A stretch of DNA of 26,393 nt from CAUJGP01 sp964612425 (GCA_964612425.1 CAZTDX010000053.1:1-26393); one strand, 5' to 3'. Positions 15,490-24,367 are shown, counted from the stretch's first letter. Program-made: numbers and translations. The notes: a model not told the origin generated them from the sequence alone.

Positions 15490-15870
15490 TTATTTTTTGA
15501 CCTCTTCCTGTTGTTGAGACAATGTTGAAGCAATTTGTGATCTTAAAACTTTTATTGATACTCCATCTGCAACTTCCAACGTAACAAAACGATCAGTCAT
15601 GCCTTCAATAGTTCCAAGAATTCCGCTTGTTGTAATAATCTCATCACCTTTTTTAAGCGCGGTAATAAATTGTTGATGAGTTTTTTGTCTTTTAACTTGA
15701 GGACGAATAATGAGAAAATAAAAAATAGCGATAACTAAGACAAAAGGGAAAAGGGAAACTAACGGACCGGGCTGACTGGGAGCTCCTGTCGTTGCCGTTG
15801 GTGCGGCCTCTTGCGCATAAGCCTGTGCATAAAACAGAGCCGATAAAAATAACGTGAATAAAATCTTCAT
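15490..15870 (-). CDS. yajC: preprotein translocase subunit YajC
   Basis: A 126-residue small membrane partner of SecDF. ATG 15870 is preferred over an upstream ATG at 15888 because GGAGGT lies 9 nt before it. Unlike the short E. coli protein, it begins with what looks like a cleavable signal peptide (MKILFTLFLSALFYAQAYA), followed by an Ala/Pro/Thr linker. Next is the real YajC helix (LFPFVLVIAIFYFLIIRPQ), the signature RPQVKRQKTHQQFITALKKGD and the SH3-like GDEIITTSGILGTIEGM. The N-terminal addition is the only oddity. It sits between tgt and secD, the classic order. Confidence 0.93.
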   Translation of the reverse strand: MKILFTLFLSALFYAQAYAQEAAPTATTGAPSQPGPLVSLFPFVLVIAIFYFLIIRPQVKRQKTHQQFITALKKGDEIITTSGILGTIEGMTDRFVTLEVADGVSIKVLRSQIASTLSQQQEEVKK

Positions 15871-15940
15871 TAATCCATACCTCCACACATAATTAACAAC
15901 TCAATACTTTGCCTGCGACAATACAATCAAACAATCAAAA

Positions 15941-17059
15941 TTACTTTACAAATCGCGTTAGACAATCGTCTCTGTAACTTGCCCACTGTCCACTTTTTAT
16001 AGCATCTCGTGCTCTCTTCATAAGCTGAAAATAAAAATGCAGATTATGAATTGTATTCAACCTCGAACCTAAAATTTCTCCCGTTAAAAAGAGATGTCGC
16101 AAATAAGCTTTCGAATATATTTTGCATGTATAACAGTCACACTCAGGATCTAAGGGGGAGCTATCTTCTTTGTATTCGGCTCTCTTAATGCTCACCTTTC
16201 CTTGCCAAGTAAAAATGGTGCCATTTCTTGCAACTCTTGTTGGCATCACACAATCAAACATATCAATTCCAGAATCGATTGCTAAAATAAGATCAAGCGG
16301 AGTTCCTACTCCCATCAAATAGCGTGGTTTATGAGCAGGCATCAATGGCGCCATTTCTTTTACTAACGAATGCATCATTTCAATGGGCTCACCAACACTC
16401 AGTCCACCCAATGCATAACCAGGTAGCTCAACGCTGGTGATTTGTTGCAAACTCTCTTTACGTAAATCAAGTTCAAGCCCACCTTGCACAATTCCAAAAA
16501 GAAGGCTTTCCTCTCTGGTCATTGCTTTTTTAGAGCGTTGAAGCCATCGATGAGTTAAGTCCATACTCTCTTTTGTTTCTTCACGAGTTGCGGGGTATTT
16601 TAAGCATTCATCAAAAGCCATAATAATATCGGCCCCTAAATCCATTTGAATTTGCATACTGGTCTCGGGAGATAAAAAACATTTTTGTCCATCAATGTGA
16701 CTGCGGAACTCAACGCCCTCTTCAGTTAATTTTCGAAGTTGCGATAAAGAAAAAACCTGAAACCCACCACTATCAGTTAAAATTGGTTTATGCCAATTCA
16801 TAAACTTGTGTAGACCGCCCAGTTTTTGTATGAGTTTTTCACCCGGACGCAAATGCAAATGATAGGTATTTCCCAAAACGACCTGACAGCCACTCTCCAA
16901 TAACTCCTCTGGAGTCATGGCTTTCACTGTTGCCTTAGTCCCTACCGCCATAAAAACAGGTGTTTCAATGGGGCCATGATGAGTCCAGAGGGTGGCCTGG
17001 CGAGCCTCACCTGATACATGGTGCACTTCAAATTTTCCAACCGCTTTACTCAACATCAC
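15941..17059 (-). CDS. tgt: tRNA-guanine transglycosylase
   Basis: Tgt swaps guanine-34 for preQ1 in the GUN anticodons of Asp, Asn, His and Tyr tRNAs. The 372-residue TIM barrel has all key features: TDSGGFQVFSL (D96), the substrate-site MAFDEC (D150), IVQGG, GGLSVGE, the nucleophile in GIDMFDCVMPTRVARNG (D269), and the zinc ligands C307, C309, C312 and H338. The start is GTG 17059 (8 nt after GGAGG) or ATG 17056 one codon later; both overlap the queA stop, so the two are translationally coupled. The next enzyme, QueA, is directly upstream. Confidence 0.97.
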   Translation of the reverse strand: MMLSKAVGKFEVHHVSGEARQATLWTHHGPIETPVFMAVGTKATVKAMTPEELLESGCQVVLGNTYHLHLRPGEKLIQKLGGLHKFMNWHKPILTDSGGFQVFSLSQLRKLTEEGVEFRSHIDGQKCFLSPETSMQIQMDLGADIIMAFDECLKYPATREETKESMDLTHRWLQRSKKAMTREESLLFGIVQGGLELDLRKESLQQITSVELPGYALGGLSVGEPIEMMHSLVKEMAPLMPAHKPRYLMGVGTPLDLILAIDSGIDMFDCVMPTRVARNGTIFTWQGKVSIKRAEYKEDSSPLDPECDCYTCKIYSKAYLRHLFLTGEILGSRLNTIHNLHFYFQLMKRARDAIKSGQWASYRDDCLTRFVK

Positions 17060-18102
17060 TTTCTACGCCTCCAAACTGATAAATCACCATAACTAAATAA
17101 ACGAAATTTATTTTCAATGGCCCAGCGATAAACTTCTTTAACTTTTTCTTGACCCGCGAAAGCCATTACCAATGCCAAAAGAGTGCTTTCAGGTTGATGA
17201 AAATTGGTTAATAACCCATCAACCACCTTAAAATCAAACCCAGGAAGAATCAGCAAATTCGTACGACCAAGATAAGATTGATTGACCCTTTGAAAATGGC
17301 CTTCTGAATGAGCCTCTAAAGCTCGCAATACTGTCGTGCCCATCGCCCAAACGGTCTTTCCTTGAGATTGTGTTAATTTTATTTGTTCAATGAGCGCCAC
17401 AGGTATTTCCACATCTTCATAGTGCATGGGATGCTCCGCCAGATTCTCCGACTCCACAGGTAAAAATGTGCCCAGCCCCACATGAAGAGTTAAATAATTT
17501 ATATTTACTTCACGCTTTTTCAGAATGGCTAAATGCGCTTGAGTAAAATGCAAGCTTGCCGTGGGAGCCGCGAAACTCCCTGGTCGCTCTGACCATGCCG
17601 TTTGATACCAAGAATCATCCATCGAAAGTGCACGCCGCTCACCACTTCGCTTTTCTCTCGCTTTTTGGATGTAGGGAGGAAGTGGCAGTTCTCCAAAGCG
17701 CTCAAAGTACTCCGAAGTCATTACTTGGCTTGATTTTACTTTTTGAGGTCGCCCCTTTTCAAGGAGAGTCATGATAACACCACCGGGAAGTTCAATCTCT
17801 GATCCCACTTTAAACTTTTTAGAGGGAAATAAGACCTCCCAATTTACGAAGTCAGTCGAATGTAAAAAAAGAATTTCTACTCCTGCTGAGGTAAAAACCC
17901 GCCGTTTAAGCACTTTTGTATTATTAAGAATAAGGCAATCGCCCGGTTGAAATAGCTCTAGGAACTCAGACCAAGCGAGTTCCTTTGCCACCTCTTTGGG
18001 AGAATTTTCAGACTTCAAACTGAGACATATCCGTGATGGACGAAGTGGCTCCTGAGCGATTAACTCTTCAGGGAAGTCAAATTGCAAATCTGATTTTTTC
18101 AT
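17056..18102 (-). CDS. queA: S-adenosylmethionine:tRNA ribosyltransferase-isomerase QueA
   Basis: QueA transfers and isomerises the ribosyl group of SAM to preQ1-tRNA, forming epoxyqueuosine. The 348-residue protein has the family landmarks: FDFPEELIAQEPLRPSR, GDCLILNNTKVLKRR, GELPLPPYI, YQTAWSERPGSFAAPTASLHF (split over 166-186), LHVGLGTFLPV, GTTVLRALEAH, LLTNFHQPESTLLALVMAF and FRLFSYGDLSVW. The near-invariant AAPTAGLHF is AAPTASLHF here (Ser183 for Gly). AAGGA 5 nt before ATG 18102 supports the start, and a good promoter lies upstream, so this is probably the first gene of the long operon. Confidence 0.96.
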   Translation of the reverse strand: MKKSDLQFDFPEELIAQEPLRPSRICLSLKSENSPKEVAKELAWSEFLELFQPGDCLILNNTKVLKRRVFTSAGVEILFLHSTDFVNWEVLFPSKKFKVGSEIELPGGVIMTLLEKGRPQKVKSSQVMTSEYFERFGELPLPPYIQKAREKRSGERRALSMDDSWYQTAWSERPGSFAAPTASLHFTQAHLAILKKREVNINYLTLHVGLGTFLPVESENLAEHPMHYEDVEIPVALIEQIKLTQSQGKTVWAMGTTVLRALEAHSEGHFQRVNQSYLGRTNLLILPGFDFKVVDGLLTNFHQPESTLLALVMAFAGQEKVKEVYRWAIENKFRLFSYGDLSVWRRRK

Positions 18103-18152
18103 TGTTCCTTTAGATGGCCCAAGCCCAAAACAGTTAAAATTTAAAGTCCTTC

Positions 18153-18180
18153 ATTAATGATTGATCATTGAAATTGTCAA
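18153..18180 (-). promoter_or_regulatory. promoter of the queA-tgt-yajC-secDF-recJ-queC operon
   Basis: A perfect TTGACA (18175-18180 on the minus strand) and ATTAAT (18153-18158) are 16 bp apart, about 50 bp upstream of the queA ATG, within the 143-bp gap after the preceding gene. The -35 box is exact and the -10 box is moderate. Confidence 0.5.
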
Positions 18181-18245
18181 GTTGAACATCATGACTAGCC
18201 TGAAACTCTGCCCGAAGCATGGACAACGCCGGATATTTCGGAAAA

Positions 18246-19076
18246 TTAGGTTTTTTGTAAGGCCAAAAACAATTGCTGAGCCTCTTTATTAGTAATAGGT
18301 AAAACCTTCTGCAAAGCTCGCACTTCTTGATGAATTTGCAATTCAGGAATATCTACCGTCGTCGCACCAATGGCCTGAGCCTCTTCCACGAGCGGTAATT
18401 TTTCCAACGGGGCTCCCGCATTGATCACAAGTCCCTTTTTTTCTAAATAATTAAAGTAAAGAATGGAGGTAAATAGATCTTGTTTGTTTTTTAAATCCTC
18501 GCAACATATAATTACGGAGTAAATCCCTGGCAATAAAATCACCTTTTCTCTTGTTATAAATTCAAATTTTACTTGAAAGAGGGCCTGCCTTAATAATTTT
18601 TTAATTTCAATAATTTGTTTTTCGTCCTCTACGACCATCGTGACTTGACTTAATCCAAGCTCCACCAAAACAAACACCGCTTGAACGGCTTCAGTCGACG
18701 AACCAATAATTAAGCCCGCGCCCTTAATATTTAAAGTTGGATGCTTCATCAAAATGGCAGAATGTAAACCTTCTTTAAATAAAAGCTGGGGCCATAGTTG
18801 GTGATCTTTTTTATAAATAAAATCGACCGACTGAAGTATTGATAATAATGGAGGTGTAGCAGAAAACAAGAGATACGCTTCATGAACAAAGCTGGGACTC
18901 AAACGCACTAAATGATAACCCTCAATAGATTTTTTATCTCCTGAAAGATGATCTCTTTTTTCAAAAGAAACTTTAACATGAAATGCCTTTTCTATTTTTG
19001 AGTACCACTCTTCCCACGGTAGAGGAAAAGGCAGTTCGCCAATATGTAAAACTTTTATTTCAAGATTCTCGAACAA
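18246..19076 (-). CDS. Rossmann-fold protein, distantly like shikimate dehydrogenase
   Basis: A 276-residue protein of uncertain function. The C-terminal half, about 120-245, looks like an AroE-type NAD(P)-binding domain: KGAGLIIGSSTEAVQAVFVL (the glycine loop, reading GAG-x-x-x-GSS rather than GAGGAA), LGLSQVTMVVEDEKQ, then SVIICCEDL and GLVINAGAPLEKLPLVEEA. The N-terminal half lacks the shikimate-binding S-x-S-x-SP-x-x-HN motif, so shikimate dehydrogenase activity is doubtful. The frame is open to TTG 19094, but TTG 19076 is chosen because AAGGA lies 8 nt before it; either choice overlaps the ribF end. Translational coupling with ribF is likely. It may be a diverged paralog with a new substrate. 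Confidence 0.6.
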   Translation of the reverse strand: MFENLEIKVLHIGELPFPLPWEEWYSKIEKAFHVKVSFEKRDHLSGDKKSIEGYHLVRLSPSFVHEAYLLFSATPPLLSILQSVDFIYKKDHQLWPQLLFKEGLHSAILMKHPTLNIKGAGLIIGSSTEAVQAVFVLVELGLSQVTMVVEDEKQIIEIKKLLRQALFQVKFEFITREKVILLPGIYSVIICCEDLKNKQDLFTSILYFNYLEKKGLVINAGAPLEKLPLVEEAQAIGATTVDIPELQIHQEVRALQKVLPITNKEAQQLFLALQKT

Positions 19077-19971
19077 CTTGAACGTCCTTTGCAATCTGCA
19101 TTTTTAATGCCTCAACACTTGAAAATCGCATTTCTGGTCTAATAAATTTAAGAAACTCTATTTGAATTTCTTCGCCATAAATATTGGTATCAAAATCTAA
19201 AATGTGGGTTTCAACTTGCACCTCTTTGACTTCTTCCACCGTTGGATGAAAACCAATATTGGTGGCAGACCGCATTTTAACACCACTGACAATCACATCA
19301 GTGCGATAAACCCCTGTTTTTAAGTTTAGAGCTTGTGGGGTCAAAATATTAGCCGTAGGAAACCCAATTTGTCGACCTCGACGATGACCTGTTATTACTT
19401 TTCCGATAAGTGAATACGGTCTCCCTAAAAAATCTGATGCGGACTCAACATCTCCTCGCAATAATAATTGGCGAATAAGTGTGCTTGAAACTCTCTGACC
19501 ACGATAAACATACGCTTCCGGTAAAAGCAGAATGACTTGCGTTTTCTCTGCTAATTCAGCCAAAACCTTGGTGTCACCAGCTCGATTTTGACCAAAGCGA
19601 AAGTCAGGTCCCACCACCAAACCACTTAAATTCATATTATCTATCAAACGATTCCAAAAACTGATGGGACTTTCCTTGAGGACTTTTTGAGTGAATGGCT
19701 CCTGAATCCAATCATCAATGCCCAGTTTCTCTAACCCTCTTCCTTGCTCTTGAGCTCCATAAAGAGGAGCAATAAACTGATCACCTTTTATAAGTTGCAT
19801 GGGATGAGGGTTAAATGTAAGAACCACCGATCGAGCACCATTCTTAGAAGCGAGTTCCATATTTTTTTGGAGTAAGTATTGATGGCCGCGATGAAGACCA
19901 TCAAAATTTCCGATGGACAAAACCACTGGCTGCTCACTTTTATAAGATTCAATAGATGAAAATAATCGCAT
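19060..19971 (-). CDS. ribF: bifunctional riboflavin kinase/FAD synthetase
   Basis: RibF makes FMN from riboflavin and then FAD from FMN. The 303-residue length is standard. ATG 19971 is chosen over an open frame reaching TTG 20043, because the protein then begins in the usual way (MRLFSSIESY, then VVLSIGNFDGLHRGHQYLL). Other marks are VVLTFNPHP, VVGPDFRFGQNRAGD and VSSTLIRQLLLRGDVESA in the adenylyltransferase half. The kinase half has GHRRGRQIGFPTANI, LKTGVYRTDV, TNIGFHPTVEE and ETHILDFDTNIYGEEIQIEF. No strong Shine-Dalgarno is visible. It is divergent from the histidine kinase and followed by the Rossmann-fold gene, which overlaps its end. Confidence 0.95.
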   Translation of the reverse strand: MRLFSSIESYKSEQPVVLSIGNFDGLHRGHQYLLQKNMELASKNGARSVVLTFNPHPMQLIKGDQFIAPLYGAQEQGRGLEKLGIDDWIQEPFTQKVLKESPISFWNRLIDNMNLSGLVVGPDFRFGQNRAGDTKVLAELAEKTQVILLLPEAYVYRGQRVSSTLIRQLLLRGDVESASDFLGRPYSLIGKVITGHRRGRQIGFPTANILTPQALNLKTGVYRTDVIVSGVKMRSATNIGFHPTVEEVKEVQVETHILDFDTNIYGEEIQIEFLKFIRPEMRFSSVEALKMQIAKDVQVVRES

Positions 19972-20012
19972 TCTTAGAATGGTAACTTTAGATCTGCCAG
20001 AATACAAGAAAG

Positions 20013-20024
20013 ATACCATGGTAT
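20013..20024. promoter_or_regulatory. 12-bp palindrome between ribF and the histidine kinase
   Basis: ATACCATGGTAT is a perfect palindrome in the roughly 110-bp gap between the two divergent starts, where an operator would be expected. With only one copy visible, a chance match is quite possible. Confidence 0.25.
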
Positions 20025-20078
20025 GGAGAGAGCGACAGACCAAATCGGCCTTGAATTTTAGCCTAATTTAGATTAGTT

Positions 20079-22079
20079 TTGCGACGCGTGATAAAATTTA
20101 TCGAAAAGCTTATAAAATGGTTTGAAGAGATTTTGCAAATTCCTGAAATCCCCCTTTCAACAAAGGGATTTACTCTAAGTAGGAAATTGCAGTTTGTATT
20201 ATTGAAAGCCTATTTTATTTTTAAGCGCCACCAAGGATTAATCATTCGAGCACTCATTTCTTGGTCCATTGGTTTACTTGTTTTGCATTTGGATGAAGTG
20301 AACAATTATGACTTTAGATTATCACTACGCGGAGACCAATCGCCGAATAATGAAATTGTTATTGTTGAGCTCACTCCCCATGATATTAACTCCTTCGTAT
20401 CTCCTCCCAATGAACTCCGTGAACTTAAAGAAGAATCTCCAACCTCATTAGATTCTCGTTACTGGAGCCCTCAACTCTGGCGTCCTTTGCTATCTAAACT
20501 TTTAATTTTAAACCCCAAAGCTATAGTTATTAATATAATCTTCGATGATAAAATGAGCCCCAATCTTTCGACTCAAGACTGGAGACTTTTTGAAGATGAT
20601 CGCTTGATCTGGATGGGAGCATTGTCTCAAAGCGGACGCATCCAACTCCCGTCCTTTGCTGACCCCAAAAATAAAAACTTTGGTTTTTTAGACTTCCTGA
20701 GAGATGAGGATGGTATATTAAGATCAATGCCAGCCTACAACCCCTTCTTCCCTTCCCTTCCGATTAAAGTCGCAGAAAAATATTTATCTAAAGAAGAGTT
20801 TCGCCCGCCCTTTAATAAAAAAATTCTCAATTTTAGAGGTGGCAATGCGTCTTTTAAGCACCTTTCCGTCAGAGAAATTCTAAGTCATCGATTTTTAGAC
20901 ACAAACCAAATGCCATTAACACAAACTAATAAGATAAACTCCACTCAGCCCACGTTCGAACCCATCAATGCAGATCTCATTAGAGATAAAATAATTATAA
21001 TCGGTTTGACATTAAATAACCAAACTCAAAACGTCACACCTGTTGGAACACTCTCGACACCAGAGCTCATTGCCCATACCGCTGATAATTTGATTCATCA
21101 AAGATGGATCAAACGACTGCCAAAGGCTGTTGCCGTTACGGAATTATTTTTAGTGATGCTCATCTCCGTTTTTCTCCTTAATTACTTTCCACAAAAAGTG
21201 GCTTTTGTTTTTTTAAGCTTTTTAAGTCTTTCGCTTGTAGCTCTTTCAATTTGGTTTTTTGATACTTTTTACTTTTGGACTCCAGCCCTCTCACCATTAG
21301 TTCAAATCATGAGTACTTGGAGTTTATTTGTCGGTTACATAGCGTCTAAAATGGAGCAAAAAAACTGGCAACTAGAACATGAGAGAAAATCTCTGGCAGA
21401 ACTGGAGCATTTAAAGAATAATTTTGTCAGTCTCATCAGTCATGACCTGAAAACTCCCATTGCCAAAATCCAGGCCATTGCCGATCGCCTTTTACTCAAT
21501 GACCCTGAACCCGAAGTCACCCAAGACTTGAAATCACTCCGAGCCTCTAGCAATGAGTTAAATCGCTATGTGCAATCAGTGTTAAAAATTCTCAGAGTGG
21601 AATCGAAAGACTTTCATTTAAATAAAGAGGTGGTCGATATCAATGATTTGGTTCTTTCTTCCTTAAATCAAGTTACACCATTAGCCGTAGAAAAAAAAAT
21701 CACACTCAATCATATTCTCGAGCCGCTTTTTAGTATTGAAGTGGACCCTATTTTAATCCATGAGGTTTTTATCAATATTTTGGAAAATGCCATAAAATAC
21801 ACACCACCTCTCGGATCTGTGACTATTGAAACGCAAGAGATCGATAACTTTATATTAATTCGCGTGACTGATACCGGAGAAGGTATTAGTCCAGAAGAAA
21901 TAGAAAATGTTTTTGGAAAATTTGTTCGAGGAAAAAACCAAGATTTGAAAACAAAGGGCTCTGGACTAGGACTCTATTTAGTTAAATATTTTATTGAGTT
22001 ACATGGAGGAAGGGTCACTCTTTCAAGTCAAGTAGGAACCAGCACAACGGTCGAGCTCTTTTTACCTACAGAAAGCTGA
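20079..22079 (+). CDS. CHASE2-domain sensor histidine kinase
   Basis: A 666-residue membrane kinase. A first helix (about 53-70) leads into an extracytoplasmic CHASE2 sensor (about 75-340; NYDFRLSLRG, then IVIVELTPHDI near its start, and DKIIIIGLT and ELIAHTADNLIHQRW at its end). Three closely spaced helices follow (about 350-420), the hallmark of CHASE2 proteins. A HisKA domain carries the phospho-site SHDLKTPIAKIQA (H455), and the ATPase domain has the N-box ENAIKYTPP (N570), DTGEGI (D598) and GSGLGLYL. There is no PAS or receiver domain. The start is TTG 20079 (or GTG 20088), neither with a Shine-Dalgarno. The response regulator gene follows by 40 bp, so they form a cognate pair. The sensed signal is unknown. 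Confidence 0.92.
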   Translation: MRRVIKFIEKLIKWFEEILQIPEIPLSTKGFTLSRKLQFVLLKAYFIFKRHQGLIIRALISWSIGLLVLHLDEVNNYDFRLSLRGDQSPNNEIVIVELTPHDINSFVSPPNELRELKEESPTSLDSRYWSPQLWRPLLSKLLILNPKAIVINIIFDDKMSPNLSTQDWRLFEDDRLIWMGALSQSGRIQLPSFADPKNKNFGFLDFLRDEDGILRSMPAYNPFFPSLPIKVAEKYLSKEEFRPPFNKKILNFRGGNASFKHLSVREILSHRFLDTNQMPLTQTNKINSTQPTFEPINADLIRDKIIIIGLTLNNQTQNVTPVGTLSTPELIAHTADNLIHQRWIKRLPKAVAVTELFLVMLISVFLLNYFPQKVAFVFLSFLSLSLVALSIWFFDTFYFWTPALSPLVQIMSTWSLFVGYIASKMEQKNWQLEHERKSLAELEHLKNNFVSLISHDLKTPIAKIQAIADRLLLNDPEPEVTQDLKSLRASSNELNRYVQSVLKILRVESKDFHLNKEVVDINDLVLSSLNQVTPLAVEKKITLNHILEPLFSIEVDPILIHEVFINILENAIKYTPPLGSVTIETQEIDNFILIRVTDTGEGISPEEIENVFGKFVRGKNQDLKTKGSGLGLYLVKYFIELHGGRVTLSSQVGTSTTVELFLPTES

Positions 22080-22119
22080 TGAAGTAAAAAAAATAAATTA
22101 TAAAAACTTAGGATAAAAC

Positions 22120-23553
22120 TTGGAAACATTAAAAGTACTAATTGTTGATGATGAACATGAGCTTCGAAAGTCGGTCGTTTCAATTTTAAAAAATACGATT
22201 CCAGATTTTAAATTTGAAATCGATGAGGCCTCAAACGGTATTGAAGCACTCAATTATATTCGTTCAGCAAACTATGATATGGTTTTAATGGATGTTAAAA
22301 TGCCCGAGATGGATGGCATCGAAGCGCTCACCAAAATTAAAGAACACGATCCGAGAACCTTTGTCGTCTTAATGACAGCTCACTCAAATCTTCAAGATGC
22401 TGTCCTTGCCATTAAAGAAGGTGCTTATGATTATTTAGAAAAGCCTGTTGACCCCAAACGGCTTATAGAAATACTTCGGCAGTCGATTGAAGCTCGCGAA
22501 ATGGTTTCAAGCCTCATGCTCTCCAATCCCATTTTTGATGATGACATTGATAGTGAGTTTGTTGGTCACTCTCATAAAATGAAGGAAGTTTTTTATTTGA
22601 TCCACAAGCTTTGCAAAGTAGACACAACTGTTCTCATCCGAGGAGAAAACGGCACAGGAAAAGAGCTTGTCGCGCGCGCTATACACTTTAATTCTCCGAG
22701 GAAAAATGGTAATTTTGTGGCCATTAACTGCGGAGCCATTCCTGAAACCCTTATGGAAAGTGAACTCTTTGGTCATGAAAAAGGAGCGTTCACGGGTGCC
22801 ATAGAGAGAAAAATTGGAAAGTTTCAGCTCGCCAACAATGGAACTTTGTTTTTGGATGAAATCGGTGAGCTAAAACCCGAAATGCAAGTAAAACTATTGC
22901 GTGTTTTACAGGAACGAAAATTTGTCCCAGTTGGCGGCCAGAGAGAAATTAAAACAAACACCCGTATTATCGCTGCTACTAATCGCAATTTAGAAAAAAT
23001 GATCGAGGACCGAATTTTTCGCGAAGATTTATTTTATCGCTTAAATGTCCTTCCCATTTTTTTACCTCCGCTTCGTGATCGAGTGGATGACATCCCAGCC
23101 TTAGCTCAGCATTTTATTAAAAAGATTGGCAAAAAACATCCCACAACAATTCTAAATATTTCACCAGAAGCACTTGAAACGCTTAAGCACTACAGCTGGC
23201 CTGGGAATATCAGGGAGCTAGAAAATATCATTGAACGAGCCTTTATTATTGAGAACACAGAGCAAATTCAAGTAATGAGTCTGCCTGACAATATTCGTGA
23301 TTCTAGAAAAAGTACACCTTCTCTTTCTCCAAACCCATTTCAGGCAGAGCCAATTAATTACTCGAATAATCTAAATTATGAACTCAATTATGACTTATTT
23401 AAAGAACAAGTAGAGAAAGATTTTATTGTTAGCGCTCTCAAAGCAAACAAAGGTAAAATTAATCAAACCGTTGCCCATGCCAATATCCCTAAAAATACTT
23501 TGTTGAGAAAAATCAAAAAGTATGGAATTGATCCCGATGACTACAAAGATTAA
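22120..23553 (+). CDS. sigma-54-dependent response regulator (NtrC family)
   Basis: A 477-residue three-domain activator. The receiver (about 5-118) has VDDE (D10, D11), the phospho-site D58 in VLMDVKMPEMDG, T86 and K108. The AAA+ domain (about 146-382) has Walker A GENGTGKE (175-182), the sigma-54-contacting loop GAFTGA (222-227), Walker B LFLDE (D246, E247) and RIIAATNRNL. A Fis-type HTH closes the protein (ANKGKINQTVAHANIPKNTL). It is therefore a complete enhancer-binding activator for RNA polymerase with RpoN. TTG 22120 is the start, with AGGA 6 nt before it. The downstream transporter genes are the obvious target, although I see no clear sigma-54 promoter here. Confidence 0.95.
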   Translation: METLKVLIVDDEHELRKSVVSILKNTIPDFKFEIDEASNGIEALNYIRSANYDMVLMDVKMPEMDGIEALTKIKEHDPRTFVVLMTAHSNLQDAVLAIKEGAYDYLEKPVDPKRLIEILRQSIEAREMVSSLMLSNPIFDDDIDSEFVGHSHKMKEVFYLIHKLCKVDTTVLIRGENGTGKELVARAIHFNSPRKNGNFVAINCGAIPETLMESELFGHEKGAFTGAIERKIGKFQLANNGTLFLDEIGELKPEMQVKLLRVLQERKFVPVGGQREIKTNTRIIAATNRNLEKMIEDRIFREDLFYRLNVLPIFLPPLRDRVDDIPALAQHFIKKIGKKHPTTILNISPEALETLKHYSWPGNIRELENIIERAFIIENTEQIQVMSLPDNIRDSRKSTPSLSPNPFQAEPINYSNNLNYELNYDLFKEQVEKDFIVSALKANKGKINQTVAHANIPKNTLLRKIKKYGIDPDDYKD

Positions 23554-24322
23554 AAAGACCTTATTTACACTTGTCCTGATCTTCATTTTAGCCATTTTAT
23601 TAACTCAGGTTAATAAATTGAAAAAAAAATCTGCTGAAATCAATCCTAAAATTGGCCCCATCGTTGAATCAATTTATGGACTAGGCACAGTTCAGTCAGA
23701 CAATATTTACAATCTAAAGTTGGGTGTCACCTCCCGCATAAAAAAACTTTTTGTTTCTGAAGGCGATAAAGTTCGAAAAGGCCAAAGACTATTAATGTTT
23801 GACGGAGAAGGAATGCAATCTGAATTTGCGCCCTTTGATGCCACGGTCACTCAAATAAATTATTACTCTGGCGAAACAGTATTTCCACAGTCCCCTGTAC
23901 TGACCCTCATGGATTTAGATAAGCGCTATATTTCAGTGACGATCGATCAAGAAGGAGCATTACGCGTTCGACCTAAACAAAAAACATTTCTTAGCTTTGA
24001 AAGCCTGGAAGTCAACGCTCTTGAGGGTACAGTAAGAGCTATTTTTCCGAAACAAACTCAAATGGTGGCCCATATTGATTCACCTCATTTGCCTCCAGAA
24101 ATTTTACCTGGTATGACTGCCGACGTCGCCATTGTCATTCAAGAAAAGCAGGAGGCAATTTTACTGCCCTTAAAAGTAATCAAGCAAGGCAAGATCAATT
24201 TGAAAGTTAATAATGAGTTAGTTTTAACTCCAGTAAAATTGGGGATTGTCGATACTGACTGGGGTGAAATTCTCTCTCCAAAGCTCAATAAAAATGATTT
24301 TATAGAAGTGCCCAATGAATGA
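23537..24322 (+). CDS. HlyD-like membrane fusion (periplasmic adaptor) protein
   Basis: A 261-residue adaptor anchored by one N-terminal helix (TLFTLVLIFILAILLTQV) with the rest in the periplasm. The lipoyl-like half-motifs are VTSRIKKLFVSEGDKVRKGQRLL and FAPFDATVTQINYYSGETVF, separated by a very short stretch, so the usual long coiled-coil hairpin is missing. Then come a beta-barrel region (LEGTVRAIFPK) and a membrane-proximal domain (LPGMTADVAIVI, ILLPLKVI). The start at 23537 overlaps the regulator gene by 17 bp; an ATG at 23522 is also possible. Without a hairpin it probably does not reach an outer-membrane TolC channel. It most likely works with the permease and ATPase that follow. Confidence 0.85.
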   Translation: MTTKIKKTLFTLVLIFILAILLTQVNKLKKKSAEINPKIGPIVESIYGLGTVQSDNIYNLKLGVTSRIKKLFVSEGDKVRKGQRLLMFDGEGMQSEFAPFDATVTQINYYSGETVFPQSPVLTLMDLDKRYISVTIDQEGALRVRPKQKTFLSFESLEVNALEGTVRAIFPKQTQMVAHIDSPHLPPEILPGMTADVAIVIQEKQEAILLPLKVIKQGKINLKVNNELVLTPVKLGIVDTDWGEILSPKLNKNDFIEVPNE

Positions 24323-24367
24323 TTTATTTTTTAAACACCACTTATTTTTTGGCTGCAATGAGGCACC

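Noticed and set aside
20025..20078. Sigma-54 promoter (GG-N10-GC type) before the kinase operon
   Set aside because: No TGGCAC-N5-TTGC-like pair with correct spacing was seen here or in the gaps between the operon genes.
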